DNA of 64,000 nt from positions 186,001 through 250,000 of the forward strand of contig NZ_JAPEIQ010000013.1 of the NCBI RefSeq assembly GCF_026041215.1, given 5' to 3'. The notes beneath the pieces are model-generated. The model was given only the letters and a program-made list of their open reading frames with translations. It had not been told where the DNA came from and made no database searches. This document shows, in pieces, positions 1 through 7,084 of this stretch. The DNA is from Hoyosella sp. YIM 151337 (lineage in GTDB: Bacteria > Actinomycetota > Actinomycetes > Mycobacteriales > Mycobacteriaceae). The position numbers and the translations under genes are program-made. How positions within the stretch are numbered: position 1 is the stretch's first letter; the number at the start of each line of letters is the position of its first letter.

Positions 1-855
1 TTCGCAAACGCGGTACGGGTACCGCAGTGCATCCGGCCGGGTCTGCAGTTCTCGTCGAAGCGACTGCTCCGTCTCGGTGTTGCGCTCCTTGGGCTGCAGG
101 TGATGTTCACTGACATCATCGGCCTCGGCTGGGGAATGCTCGCGGTGGCAGTTGGCGTCGTTTGCCTCGGGATCGCAGGAACGATGCTGGTCGGCAAACT
201 TCTCGGCCTTTCCTGGACGCAACGACTGCTGATCGCATGCGGCTTCTCGATCTGCGGCGCCGCGGCGGTCGCGGCCGCAAGCGGCGTCGTGCGGTCAAAA
301 GACAGAGAAGTGGTCACCGCCGTGGTGCTCGTAGTCATCTTCGGCACGCTCATGATTCCAGCGATTCCGATGCTTTCCAGCCTGATTGAGCTGTCGAACA
401 CCGAAGCCGGGTTGTGGGCCGGAGGCTCAATCCACGAGGTCGCGCAGGTTGTTGCGGCGGGCGGCGTGATCGGGGGTGCAGCTCTCAGCGTCGCTGTGCT
501 CATCAAACTCGCCCGGGTGCTCATGCTCGCCCCGGTGATGGCGGCACTCAGTCTGCGGCAGCGCTTCAGCACAGACACCGTAGCCGGGCAGGGACGTCCC
601 CCACTGATTCCGCTGTTTGTTCTCGGTTTCCTCGCTTGTGCCGGCCTGCGCTCAACCGGGGCCCTGCCGGATGATGCCTTGTCTGCTGTCTCCGTCCTGC
701 AGACTGCGCTGCTCACCGCAGCCATGTTCGCGCTCGGCGCTGATCTGCGCGTATCGGCTTTGCGTCAGGTCGGGGCGCGGCCGTTTATTCTCGGGGCAAT
801 CTCGACCGTCTGGGTTGCGGGGCTCGCGCTCGCCGGAATCCTGCTCGTGAGCTGA
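1..855 (+). CDS. YeiH-family putative sulfate/anion exporter, C-terminal part
   Basis: The reading frame is open from the first base of the window, so the gene begins upstream and only about 284 C-terminal residues are seen. The first visible residues include the stretch LLRLGVALLGLQV, typical of the YeiH/UPF0324 family just before the second half of the protein, followed by about seven hydrophobic helices and a C-terminal run of small hydrophobic residues. Family members are 10-12 TM inner-membrane proteins annotated as putative sulfate exporters; the substrate is not firmly known. In-frame GTG/ATG codons at 100-105 are internal and not the real start, because family-conserved sequence continues upstream of them. 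Confidence 0.85.
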   Translation, partial: FANAVRVPQCIRPGLQFSSKRLLRLGVALLGLQVMFTDIIGLGWGMLAVAVGVVCLGIAGTMLVGKLLGLSWTQRLLIACGFSICGAAAVAAASGVVRSKDREVVTAVVLVVIFGTLMIPAIPMLSSLIELSNTEAGLWAGGSIHEVAQVVAAGGVIGGAALSVAVLIKLARVLMLAPVMAALSLRQRFSTDTVAGQGRPPLIPLFVLGFLACAGLRSTGALPDDALSAVSVLQTALLTAAMFALGADLRVSALRQVGARPFILGAISTVWVAGLALAGILLVS

Positions 856-903
856 CCGTCGCATATCGCTGAATATGGGACGATGTAATGAGTCGCGTCA
901 CAC

Positions 904-909
904 TACAGT
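904..909 (+). promoter_or_regulatory. -10 box of a probable leaderless promoter (GAF-LuxR gene)
   Basis: TACAGT lies 6 nt before the GTG at 916, placing the expected +1 on the start codon. No convincing -35 was seen. Confidence 0.45.
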
Positions 910-915
910 GCCGAT

Positions 916-1836
916 GTGACTCACCTGATACGTCAAAGCGTAACCAGCGAGGAGATCATGGACACGAGCGTCCACGACACCATGAGGGCCGCACTGCGCC
1001 GCGCGAAAGCAGACACGCAGCTCCCTGTCGTGTTCTCTGGTGACTACACCGGCAAGACCCTGACGCTTAATCGCTTCATCGGGATGCGTACTGACGGTCT
1101 CCGGAATCTGGGCGTCAGCCCAGGCGCCGGGCTGGGCGGACGATGTGCCGCGTCGGGCCGGCCGCTGTTTGTCAGCGACTACACGACGTCAGAGGGCATT
1201 TCCCACGACTATGTGGATGTAGTCCGGGAGGAAGGGCTGCGCAGCATGCTCGCCGTGCCCGTGCTGGTCAACAAGACTGTGCGCGCAGTCCTGTACGGCG
1301 CTGTCCGTGAGGCGACCAACTTCGGTGATTCCGTACGCGGGGCGTTGTTCGCGGCCGCGAAGGACCTTGGCGACGAGTTGCGCGTGCGCGAAGAAGTCGA
1401 GCGTCGCGCTGAACAAGCCGAATTCTTGCGGGCCGACATGAAAGCCGAAATGGCGGGCGCAGACCGCGAGACCCTGCGGATGCTCCACAGTGAGCTGCGC
1501 GCGATCGCGGCACAGATCTCGGACCCGGAGCTGCGTGACCGGCTCACTCGCGCCGGCGCCGCACTCGTATCGGTGGGGCGCCCAGACGACCCCACCGCAG
1601 CAGCCACCGCACCCGTAGCCGCCCCTTCGCCTATCGCACTCCCGACGCTCACCCCCCGCGAGATCGACGTCCTCTCCCAAGTCGCTCTGGGATGCACCAA
1701 TGGCGAGGTGGCGGGACAGCTCGCACTTTCGGCTGAAACTGTCAAAGCCTATTTGCGAAGCGCTGCGACGAAACTCGGGACCCGCACCCGCATGGAGTCA
1801 GTCACCCGCGCGCGGCTGCTTGGCCTGCTCCCGTAG
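916..1836 (+). CDS. GAF-domain LuxR-type transcriptional regulator
   Basis: A 306-aa cytoplasmic regulator. Residues about 45-160 form a GAF-like sensor region (GLGGRCAASGRPLFVSDY then an SMLAVPV stretch), followed by a short helical linker and a C-terminal LuxR helix-turn-helix (LTPREIDVLSQVALGCTN, AETVKAYLRSAATKLG). The GAF plus LuxR layout and length recall RamA-like regulators of acetate metabolism in corynebacteria, but this is only an architectural resemblance. It lies upstream of and in the same direction as an MHS transporter and an acyl-CoA synthetase, so local control of carboxylate uptake is a reasonable inference. GTG 916 is preferred because of the -10 box 6 nt upstream; ATG 958, preceded by GAGGAG at only 3 nt, is the alternative. 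Confidence 0.8.
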   Translation: MTHLIRQSVTSEEIMDTSVHDTMRAALRRAKADTQLPVVFSGDYTGKTLTLNRFIGMRTDGLRNLGVSPGAGLGGRCAASGRPLFVSDYTTSEGISHDYVDVVREEGLRSMLAVPVLVNKTVRAVLYGAVREATNFGDSVRGALFAAAKDLGDELRVREEVERRAEQAEFLRADMKAEMAGADRETLRMLHSELRAIAAQISDPELRDRLTRAGAALVSVGRPDDPTAAATAPVAAPSPIALPTLTPREIDVLSQVALGCTNGEVAGQLALSAETVKAYLRSAATKLGTRTRMESVTRARLLGLLP

Positions 1837-1972
1837 ATTTCAGCTGCCGGATTCACCGCGATCGCCGATACACCCTTTCGGGGGTATTCGGGGGTGACGA
1901 GCATCACTACCTTGGTCTTACACCAGAACCGGTGCCCGATTTACCGGGCTCGATCCGAGAGAGTGAGACAAG

Positions 1973-3385
1973 GTGACCGTGACTCGCACCGCTTCGCCGC
2001 CACCACCCCCGCCGGCGTCAGCTACAACGACTGCCGGCCACAAAGAGCCGGACCAGAAAAAGACTAGTCTGCGCCGTGTCGCAGCGGCCAGCTCGATCGG
2101 CACCACGATCGAGTTCTACGATTTCTTCATCTACGGCACGGCCGCGGCGCTCGTCTTTCCGACGGTCTTCTTCCCTGCCGCTGACCCGCTGACCGCCACC
2201 ATCGCATCGTTCGCGACGTTCGCGGTCGCGTTCTTCGCCCGCCCGGTCGGCGCGATCATTTTCGGTCACTTTGGTGACCGCATTGGCCGCAAGCGCACAC
2301 TCGTGTGGACGCTGCTGATCATGGGTATCGCGACCGTGGGTATCGGTTTGCTGCCCGGCTATCAGACCGGAGTGTTTGGGCTGTTCGAAGGTGGTATCGG
2401 CATTTGGGCACCGATCCTGCTTGTGACGGCCCGCTTCTTCCAGGGGTTCGCTGTCGGTGGTGAGTGGGCGGGGGCAACGCTGCTCACCGCGGAGTACGCT
2501 CCCCAGAACAAGCGCGGCATGTACGCGATGTTCCCGCAGCTCGGGCCGGCGTTCGCGTTCTTCCTGTCGAGTGCCACATTCCTCATCGCGAGCCTCACGC
2601 TGGGCACAACGAGCACCGCATTCCTCGAGTACGGCTGGCGGATCCCATTCATCCTGTCGTTCGCTCTCGTAATCGTGGGCCTGTGGGTACGTCTGGCTGT
2701 CGCTGAGACGCCGGTGTTCCGGGAGAAGATCGAAGCGCAGAAGACCGCTCCCGCTGCCGAGAAGCCCGCGGAACAGAAGCTGCCATTCCTCGACGCGTTC
2801 CGGTTCCAGAGCAAAGAAATCCTGATCGCCGCAGGTGCGCTGGCCAGCCTGTTCTCGCTGTTCTACATGGGCACTGCGTTCCTCACCAACTACGGCGTGG
2901 GCACGCTGGAGCTCTCTCGAAACTACGTGCTCGCGATGGGCATGGTCGCGGCTGTCTTCTTCGGCCTTTCCACCGCCGCGTCCGCACTGTGGTCGGACCG
3001 GATCGGCCGGCGCCGCGTGATCATGACCTCGTGTGGCCTCGCGATTCCGTGGGTGATGGTGCTGTTCCCGATCCTCAACCTCGGCGGTCCGCTCGCTTTC
3101 GCAGTCGGGCTCTTCGGCACACTGACGATCTTCGGTATCGCATACGGGCCCGCAGGTGCACTACTGCCGGAAATGTTCCAGGCACGCTACCGCTACACCG
3201 GCGCGGGCATGGGCTACAACCTCGCAGGGATCCTCGGCGGTGCACTGCCTCCGCTGATCGCTGCTCCCCTCATTGCAGGCCCCGGCGCGATCTGGGTAGG
3301 CATCATGCTGGCCGGTCTCTCCGCGATCAGCGTGCTCTGCACCTACAAGATCATCGAGACCAAAAACCGCAACATCAACGCCTGA
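1973..3385 (+). CDS. MFS transporter, metabolite:H+ symporter (MHS) family
   Basis: A 470-aa, 12-TM inner-membrane transporter. The sequence has the MHS signatures IEFYDFFIYGTAAALVFP in TM1, GHFGDRIGRKRTL in the loop 2-3 region and FFQGFAVGGEWAGA in TM4-5. MHS proteins (ProP, ShiA and KgtP types) take up organic acids or osmolytes with protons. About 35 N-terminal residues rich in Pro and Ala precede TM1. GTG 1973 is used; GTG 1979, two codons later, would be better placed relative to AAGG at 1970-1973. The acyl-CoA synthetase starts 44 nt after the stop, so the pair probably imports and then activates a carboxylic acid. The actual substrate cannot be read from sequence. Confidence 0.88.
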   Translation: MTVTRTASPPPPPPASATTTAGHKEPDQKKTSLRRVAAASSIGTTIEFYDFFIYGTAAALVFPTVFFPAADPLTATIASFATFAVAFFARPVGAIIFGHFGDRIGRKRTLVWTLLIMGIATVGIGLLPGYQTGVFGLFEGGIGIWAPILLVTARFFQGFAVGGEWAGATLLTAEYAPQNKRGMYAMFPQLGPAFAFFLSSATFLIASLTLGTTSTAFLEYGWRIPFILSFALVIVGLWVRLAVAETPVFREKIEAQKTAPAAEKPAEQKLPFLDAFRFQSKEILIAAGALASLFSLFYMGTAFLTNYGVGTLELSRNYVLAMGMVAAVFFGLSTAASALWSDRIGRRRVIMTSCGLAIPWVMVLFPILNLGGPLAFAVGLFGTLTIFGIAYGPAGALLPEMFQARYRYTGAGMGYNLAGILGGALPPLIAAPLIAGPGAIWVGIMLAGLSAISVLCTYKIIETKNRNINA

Positions 3386-3429
3386 CCTGGCCGAATGTTT
3401 GCCGCCGCGCACGATTGGATGACAAGACG

Positions 3430-4971
3430 ATGAAATTCCCACTTACCATCGCCGACCACCTCTACCGGGCACAAACGGTTTATCCCGATCGCATCGCGAT
3501 CGTCGACGAACCGGACCAGCCCGCCCAGTCACTCGGCGCGTTCACGTACCGGGAAATGGCGGAATACGCGGCGGCGCAGTCCGCCCGGCTTGACCAGATC
3601 GGTGTTCCGACTGGCGGCCGGGTGGCAATCATCTCGCATAACTCAGCACGGCTGCTGATCTCGCTCTTCGGAGTCTCCGCATGGGGACGGGTCCTCGTGC
3701 CCGTAAACTTCCGGCTCGCCGAGGCTGAGATCAGATACATCGTCGAACATTCAGGCGCCGAAGTGGTGCTGTGTGATCCCGAACGTCGCGACGTGCTAGA
3801 TGCCCTCGACGTGCCCCACAAGTACGTTCTCGGCGAGGATGACGACAAGATCTTCGCGTTCGGTGTGACGCCGAAGCCGTGGGAGGGTGATGAGGACGCG
3901 ACCGCGACCATCAACTACACGTCAGGCACGACGGCGCGGCCGAAGGGAGTGCAACTCACCCACCGCGCGCTGTGGCTCAACGCCACCACCTTCGGTCTGC
4001 ACGCTGGCGTCAACGATAACGACGTCTACCTGCACACACTGCCCACATTCCATGCCAACGGCTGGGGCATGCCGTACACCGTGACGGGTATGGGCGCGAA
4101 ACACGTGGTGATCCGCAAGATTGACGGGTTCGAGATCCTTCGCCGAATCGAAGAGCACGGTGTGACGCTGATGTGCGCGGCTCCGGCTGTCGTCGCGGCG
4201 GCGCTTGACGCCGCAGAAGAGTGGAGGGCACTCGGCAACGAGAAAATCCCGGGCAGCGGCAGAGTGCGCATCATCGTCGCCGGCGCACCGCCAGCCACGC
4301 GCACGATCGAGCGGGTTTGGGAGGAACTGGGGTGGGAGTTCATCCAGATATATGGGCTGACCGAAACCGCCCCGCTCCTCACGTTCAACCGGATGCGCTA
4401 CGAGTGGCTCGAACTGGATACCCGGGAACGCGCCCGCAAGCTGGTGCGCGCCGGCGCCCCCGCGCTGGGGGTTCGGCTCACCACCGATGACAAGGGCGAG
4501 ATACTGTCGCGCAGCAACCATGCCCTCGACGCGTACTGGCGTAACGAGGAGGAGACCACCCGTGTAATGGAAGGCAATTGGTTCCACACCGGTGACGGTG
4601 GCACGGTCGATGCTGACGGCTATCTGACGATTGCGGACCGCAAAAAGGACGTCATCATCACCGGCGGTGAGAATGTGTCGTCGATCGAGGTGGAGGACGC
4701 CATCAGTCTGCATCCAGCGGTACAGGAGGTGGCTGTCATCGGTATCCCAGACGAGAAGTGGGGCGAGCTCGTCACCGCGCTGGTGGTGTCGCGGGACAAG
4801 GATCTCACGTCCGCGACACTCATCGCGCATTGTCGCGAGCATCTGGCCGGTTACAAGTGTCCGAAGCGGGTCGATTTCATCGAAGCACTGCCGCGCACCG
4901 CCACCGGCAAGGTACAGAAGTTCAAGCTGCGTGAGCCGTTCTGGGAGAACCAGGAGCGCCAGATTCACTAG
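3430..4971 (+). CDS. Acyl-CoA synthetase (AMP-forming, FadD-like)
   Basis: A 513-aa member of the ANL adenylating superfamily that activates a carboxylate with ATP and CoA in the cytoplasm. The P-loop motif YTSGTTARPKG starts at Tyr163, the A5 motif YGLTETAP at Tyr308, the A7/A8 region HTGDGG...DRKKDVIITGGENVSS follows, and the catalytic lysine motif RTATGKVQK lies near the C-terminus. ATG 3430 is used: the frame is open far upstream but that part overlaps the transporter gene in another frame. The length fits medium/long-chain FadD-like ligases of actinobacteria. It is the last gene before a strong terminator at 4981-5024, so the unit with the transporter ends here. Substrate chain length is unknown. 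Confidence 0.88.
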   Translation: MKFPLTIADHLYRAQTVYPDRIAIVDEPDQPAQSLGAFTYREMAEYAAAQSARLDQIGVPTGGRVAIISHNSARLLISLFGVSAWGRVLVPVNFRLAEAEIRYIVEHSGAEVVLCDPERRDVLDALDVPHKYVLGEDDDKIFAFGVTPKPWEGDEDATATINYTSGTTARPKGVQLTHRALWLNATTFGLHAGVNDNDVYLHTLPTFHANGWGMPYTVTGMGAKHVVIRKIDGFEILRRIEEHGVTLMCAAPAVVAAALDAAEEWRALGNEKIPGSGRVRIIVAGAPPATRTIERVWEELGWEFIQIYGLTETAPLLTFNRMRYEWLELDTRERARKLVRAGAPALGVRLTTDDKGEILSRSNHALDAYWRNEEETTRVMEGNWFHTGDGGTVDADGYLTIADRKKDVIITGGENVSSIEVEDAISLHPAVQEVAVIGIPDEKWGELVTALVVSRDKDLTSATLIAHCREHLAGYKCPKRVDFIEALPRTATGKVQKFKLREPFWENQERQIH

Positions 4972-4980
4972 GCAACAGCG

Positions 4981-5024
4981 AAGGGCTGTTCATTCCCGAC
5001 ATGAGGGGAATGAACAGCCCTTTT
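4981..5024 (+). terminator. Strong intrinsic terminator after the acyl-CoA synthetase
   Basis: A perfect 17-bp stem: AAGGGCTGTTCATTCCC (4981-4997) pairs with its exact complement at 5006-5022 around an 8-nt loop, and the right arm runs into TTTT. It begins 10 nt after the acyl-CoA synthetase stop. Confidence 0.92.
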
Positions 5025-5054
5025 CGTGGTTTCGTGGGTCACGAGCGGCCCCGC

Positions 5055-5060
5055 TACCCT
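5055..5060 (+). promoter_or_regulatory. -10 box of the leaderless cobG promoter
   Basis: TACCCT lies 6 nt before the GTG at 5067, so the expected +1 coincides with the start codon. It sits just after the terminator, where a new promoter is needed. Confidence 0.55.
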
Positions 5061-5066
5061 GATGGG

Positions 5067-6200
5067 GTGAGACCTGAGGATCGATGCCCTGGAGCTCTTC
5101 GCCTGCACGCCGCTGCGGACGGCCTTCTGGCGCGTGTCCGGCTACCGGGCGGTGCTCTCTCAGCGGCGCAGATGCACACTCTCGCGGAACTCGCGCGCGA
5201 GCACGGCAGCGGCGTTCTGGAACTCACTTCGCGGGGAAACATCCAGATTCGGGGGCTGCGCGCGGCGGACCCGGCCGGGACCATCCTGACGGCAGCGGGC
5301 TTACTCCCGTCCCCCACTCATGAGCGGGTACGCAACATTCTGAGCTCACCTCTCAGCGGACTTATTGGTGGCTTCGCCGACGTCCGCAGCTGGGTCCGGA
5401 ACCTCGACGCGGCGTTGTGTGCGGATGCTGCGATGACCGAGTTGTCCGGGCGTTTCTTGCTCGCAGTCGACGACGGGCGCGGCGACGTCGCCGGGCTGGA
5501 CACGGACATCGCAGCGATGGTCTACGACGAAAGCAGCGTTGCGCTCCTCATCGCGGGTGCCGACACCGGCGTGCGCATGCCGCCTGAGGCGGTTGTCTCG
5601 ACGATCATGGCGGCCGTGCACGCGTTTCTGGCCGTGCGCACGGACGAGTGGCGAGTCCGCGAGCTCCCGCGCGCAGGACACGAAATCACTGAGCACCTCG
5701 CGCTCACTCCTGATCCGCAGCACATGCCGGTGGCAATCAGTTCGCGGCCCTTGCCGCCGATCGGGTGGTTTGCGCAGGATGACGGTCAGGTCACACTGGG
5801 CGCGGGACTGAAATTGGGCCGCCTGGACGCTCGCCTCGCGGAGTTCATCGCTGCGATCGAACGTCCACTGACTGTCACGCCGTGGCGCACGCTGGTGATC
5901 AGCGACCTCGATGACTGGCGTGCGGAGCAGGTTGTCCGCGTCCTCGCCCCGATGGGGCTGATCTTTGACGCAGAATCACCGTGGATCGAGACCACGGCAT
6001 GCACGGGCAGCCCTGGCTGCAATAAATCGCACACGGATGTGCAGAAGGATGCTGCGGACGCTATCGAGTCAGGTACCTCACCGGCAGAAGGCCGCCAACA
6101 CTGGGCAGGTTGTGAACGCGGGTGCGGTACGCCGCCCGGTGACACGACGGTAGTGGTCGCGACGCCGGACGGCTATCACATCAAGAGTCGAGATCGTTGA
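5067..6200 (+). CDS. cobG: Precorrin-3B synthase CobG
   Basis: A 377-aa nitrite/sulfite-reductase-like protein of the aerobic cobalamin pathway, catalysing oxygen-dependent conversion of precorrin-3A to precorrin-3B. The two ferredoxin-like half-domains are visible (LAELAREHGSGVLELTSRGN near the N-terminus), and the Fe-S cysteines lie in TACTGSPGCNKS and WAGCERGCGTPPGD towards the C-terminus. GTG 5067 is chosen because the upstream ATG at 5001 lies inside the terminator hairpin while TACCCT at 5055-5060 gives a leaderless start at 5067. The 3' end overlaps the convergent DUF305 gene by 20 nt. It is separated from cobH by the copper genes. Confidence 0.9.
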   Translation: MRPEDRCPGALRLHAAADGLLARVRLPGGALSAAQMHTLAELAREHGSGVLELTSRGNIQIRGLRAADPAGTILTAAGLLPSPTHERVRNILSSPLSGLIGGFADVRSWVRNLDAALCADAAMTELSGRFLLAVDDGRGDVAGLDTDIAAMVYDESSVALLIAGADTGVRMPPEAVVSTIMAAVHAFLAVRTDEWRVRELPRAGHEITEHLALTPDPQHMPVAISSRPLPPIGWFAQDDGQVTLGAGLKLGRLDARLAEFIAAIERPLTVTPWRTLVISDLDDWRAEQVVRVLAPMGLIFDAESPWIETTACTGSPGCNKSHTDVQKDAADAIESGTSPAEGRQHWAGCERGCGTPPGDTTVVVATPDGYHIKSRDR

Positions 6201-6774
6201 GGAGCATCCGCATCGAGTCGATTTCAGTTTGCTGCGTGTCGATGATCGTCTGCGCGAGCTCAAGTGCGGCTGAGTTGGCGCCGGTCTGCAATTGCGCCTC
6301 AGCCATGATGATCGCGCCTTCGTGGTGCACGATCATCTGTTCGATGTAGAGCCGGGCTGCGCTCTCTCCTTCGGCGATAGTCAGCGCGTCGATGTCGTCG
6401 GAGGACATCATGCCTTCCATGCCATGGCCATCGTGCATATCGTCCATGACGGCGGGGGACGCATCCCACTCGTCGAGCCAGGATTCAAGCAACTCGATCT
6501 CTGGTTCTTGCGCTTCTTTGATCTGCTCTGCGAGTTCGGTGACCCGCGGATCGATCCTTTCTTTGTCGAGGATGATGTTGCTCATCTCAACGGCTTGCTC
6601 GTGGTGGGGAATCATGCCCTGCGCGAACTGGACATCGGCCTCGTTGAAGTTGACGGCGACATCTGCCGTGCCGGGTTCCTCCGGACCTGCCGTGTCAGCG
6701 TCGTCTGCGCCGCAGGCGGCCAGGCTGAACGCGAGCGCGGTTGCTGTCGCAGCGGCTATGAATTGTTTGCGCAT
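6181..6774 (-). CDS. DUF305 lipoprotein, copper-associated
   Basis: A 197-aa exported lipoprotein: signal peptide with lipobox LAAC (lipidated Cys21), then the DUF305 domain with two ferritin-like helical repeats carrying the motifs GMIPHHEQAVEMS and MIVHHEGAIIMAE. DUF305 proteins are small periplasmic or cell-surface proteins rich in His/Met that often sit beside copper exporters; direct metal binding is likely but not proven for this one. It is divergent from copZ, with the CsoR-like operator between them, so both may respond to copper. Its 3' end overlaps cobG by 20 nt. Confidence 0.88.
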   Translation of the reverse strand: MRKQFIAAATATALAFSLAACGADDADTAGPEEPGTADVAVNFNEADVQFAQGMIPHHEQAVEMSNIILDKERIDPRVTELAEQIKEAQEPEIELLESWLDEWDASPAVMDDMHDGHGMEGMMSSDDIDALTIAEGESAARLYIEQMIVHHEGAIIMAEAQLQTGANSAALELAQTIIDTQQTEIDSMRMLLNDLDS

Positions 6775-6795
6775 GTGAGTCCTTTGCGGTTGCCG

Positions 6796-6823
6796 TTCAT
6801 ACCCTACGGGGGTACCCTAGCAT
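6796..6823 (+). promoter_or_regulatory. copZ promoter with CsoR-like operator in the spacer
   Basis: A GC-rich dyad with core TACCCTACGGGGGTA (6800-6814) fills the interval between a -35-like TTCATA (6796-6801) and a -10-like TAGCAT (6818-6823), spacer 16 bp. C-run/G-run dyads of this form are typical CsoR operators. The cognate repressor CsoR is encoded at the end of the same operon. A similar arrangement occurs before the CPH ATPase at 14889-14916. Confidence 0.65.
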
Positions 6824-6848
6824 CACGTCAGTCGTGAAAGGAAGAGAC

Positions 6849-7055
6849 ATGCCGGTGACAGCAACACTCACAGTCCAGGGTATGACGTGCGGGCACTGCG
6901 AAAACGCGGTTCGCTCAGAACTCTCCGCACTGCCAGGCGTTATCAGCGTCGCCGTCGACCTGACAACTGGTGCCGTGACGATCGAAAGTGAAACGCGCCT
7001 CGACGACGCTGCGATCAGGGACGCGGTCGGCGAAGCCGGCTACACCGTAGCCTGA
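6849..7055 (+). CDS. copZ: Copper chaperone CopZ (HMA domain)
   Basis: A 68-aa single heavy-metal-associated domain with the metal-binding motif GMTCGHCE near the N-terminus, the length expected for CopZ. It should carry Cu(I) in the cytoplasm to CopA. ATG 6849 is chosen because AAAGGA at 6838-6843 is a well-placed ribosome site; an in-frame GTG at 6834 would sit upstream of that site. copA follows after 29 nt, giving an operon copZ-copA-csoR preceded by a CsoR-like operator. Confidence 0.93.
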   Translation: MPVTATLTVQGMTCGHCENAVRSELSALPGVISVAVDLTTGAVTIESETRLDDAAIRDAVGEAGYTVA

Positions 7056-7084
7056 GCCCACTTACACAGTCTGGGAGATCCGCG

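Noticed and set aside
3922-4968. Long open frame on the minus strand opposite the acyl-CoA synthetase
   Set aside because: It mirrors the codon structure of the real gene, gives no recognisable protein and lies wholly within it.
5000-5066. Cobalamin riboswitch before cobG
   Set aside because: Only 40 nt separate the terminator from the start, and no B12-box-like sequence was seen there or before cobH or the SDR-cobL operon.
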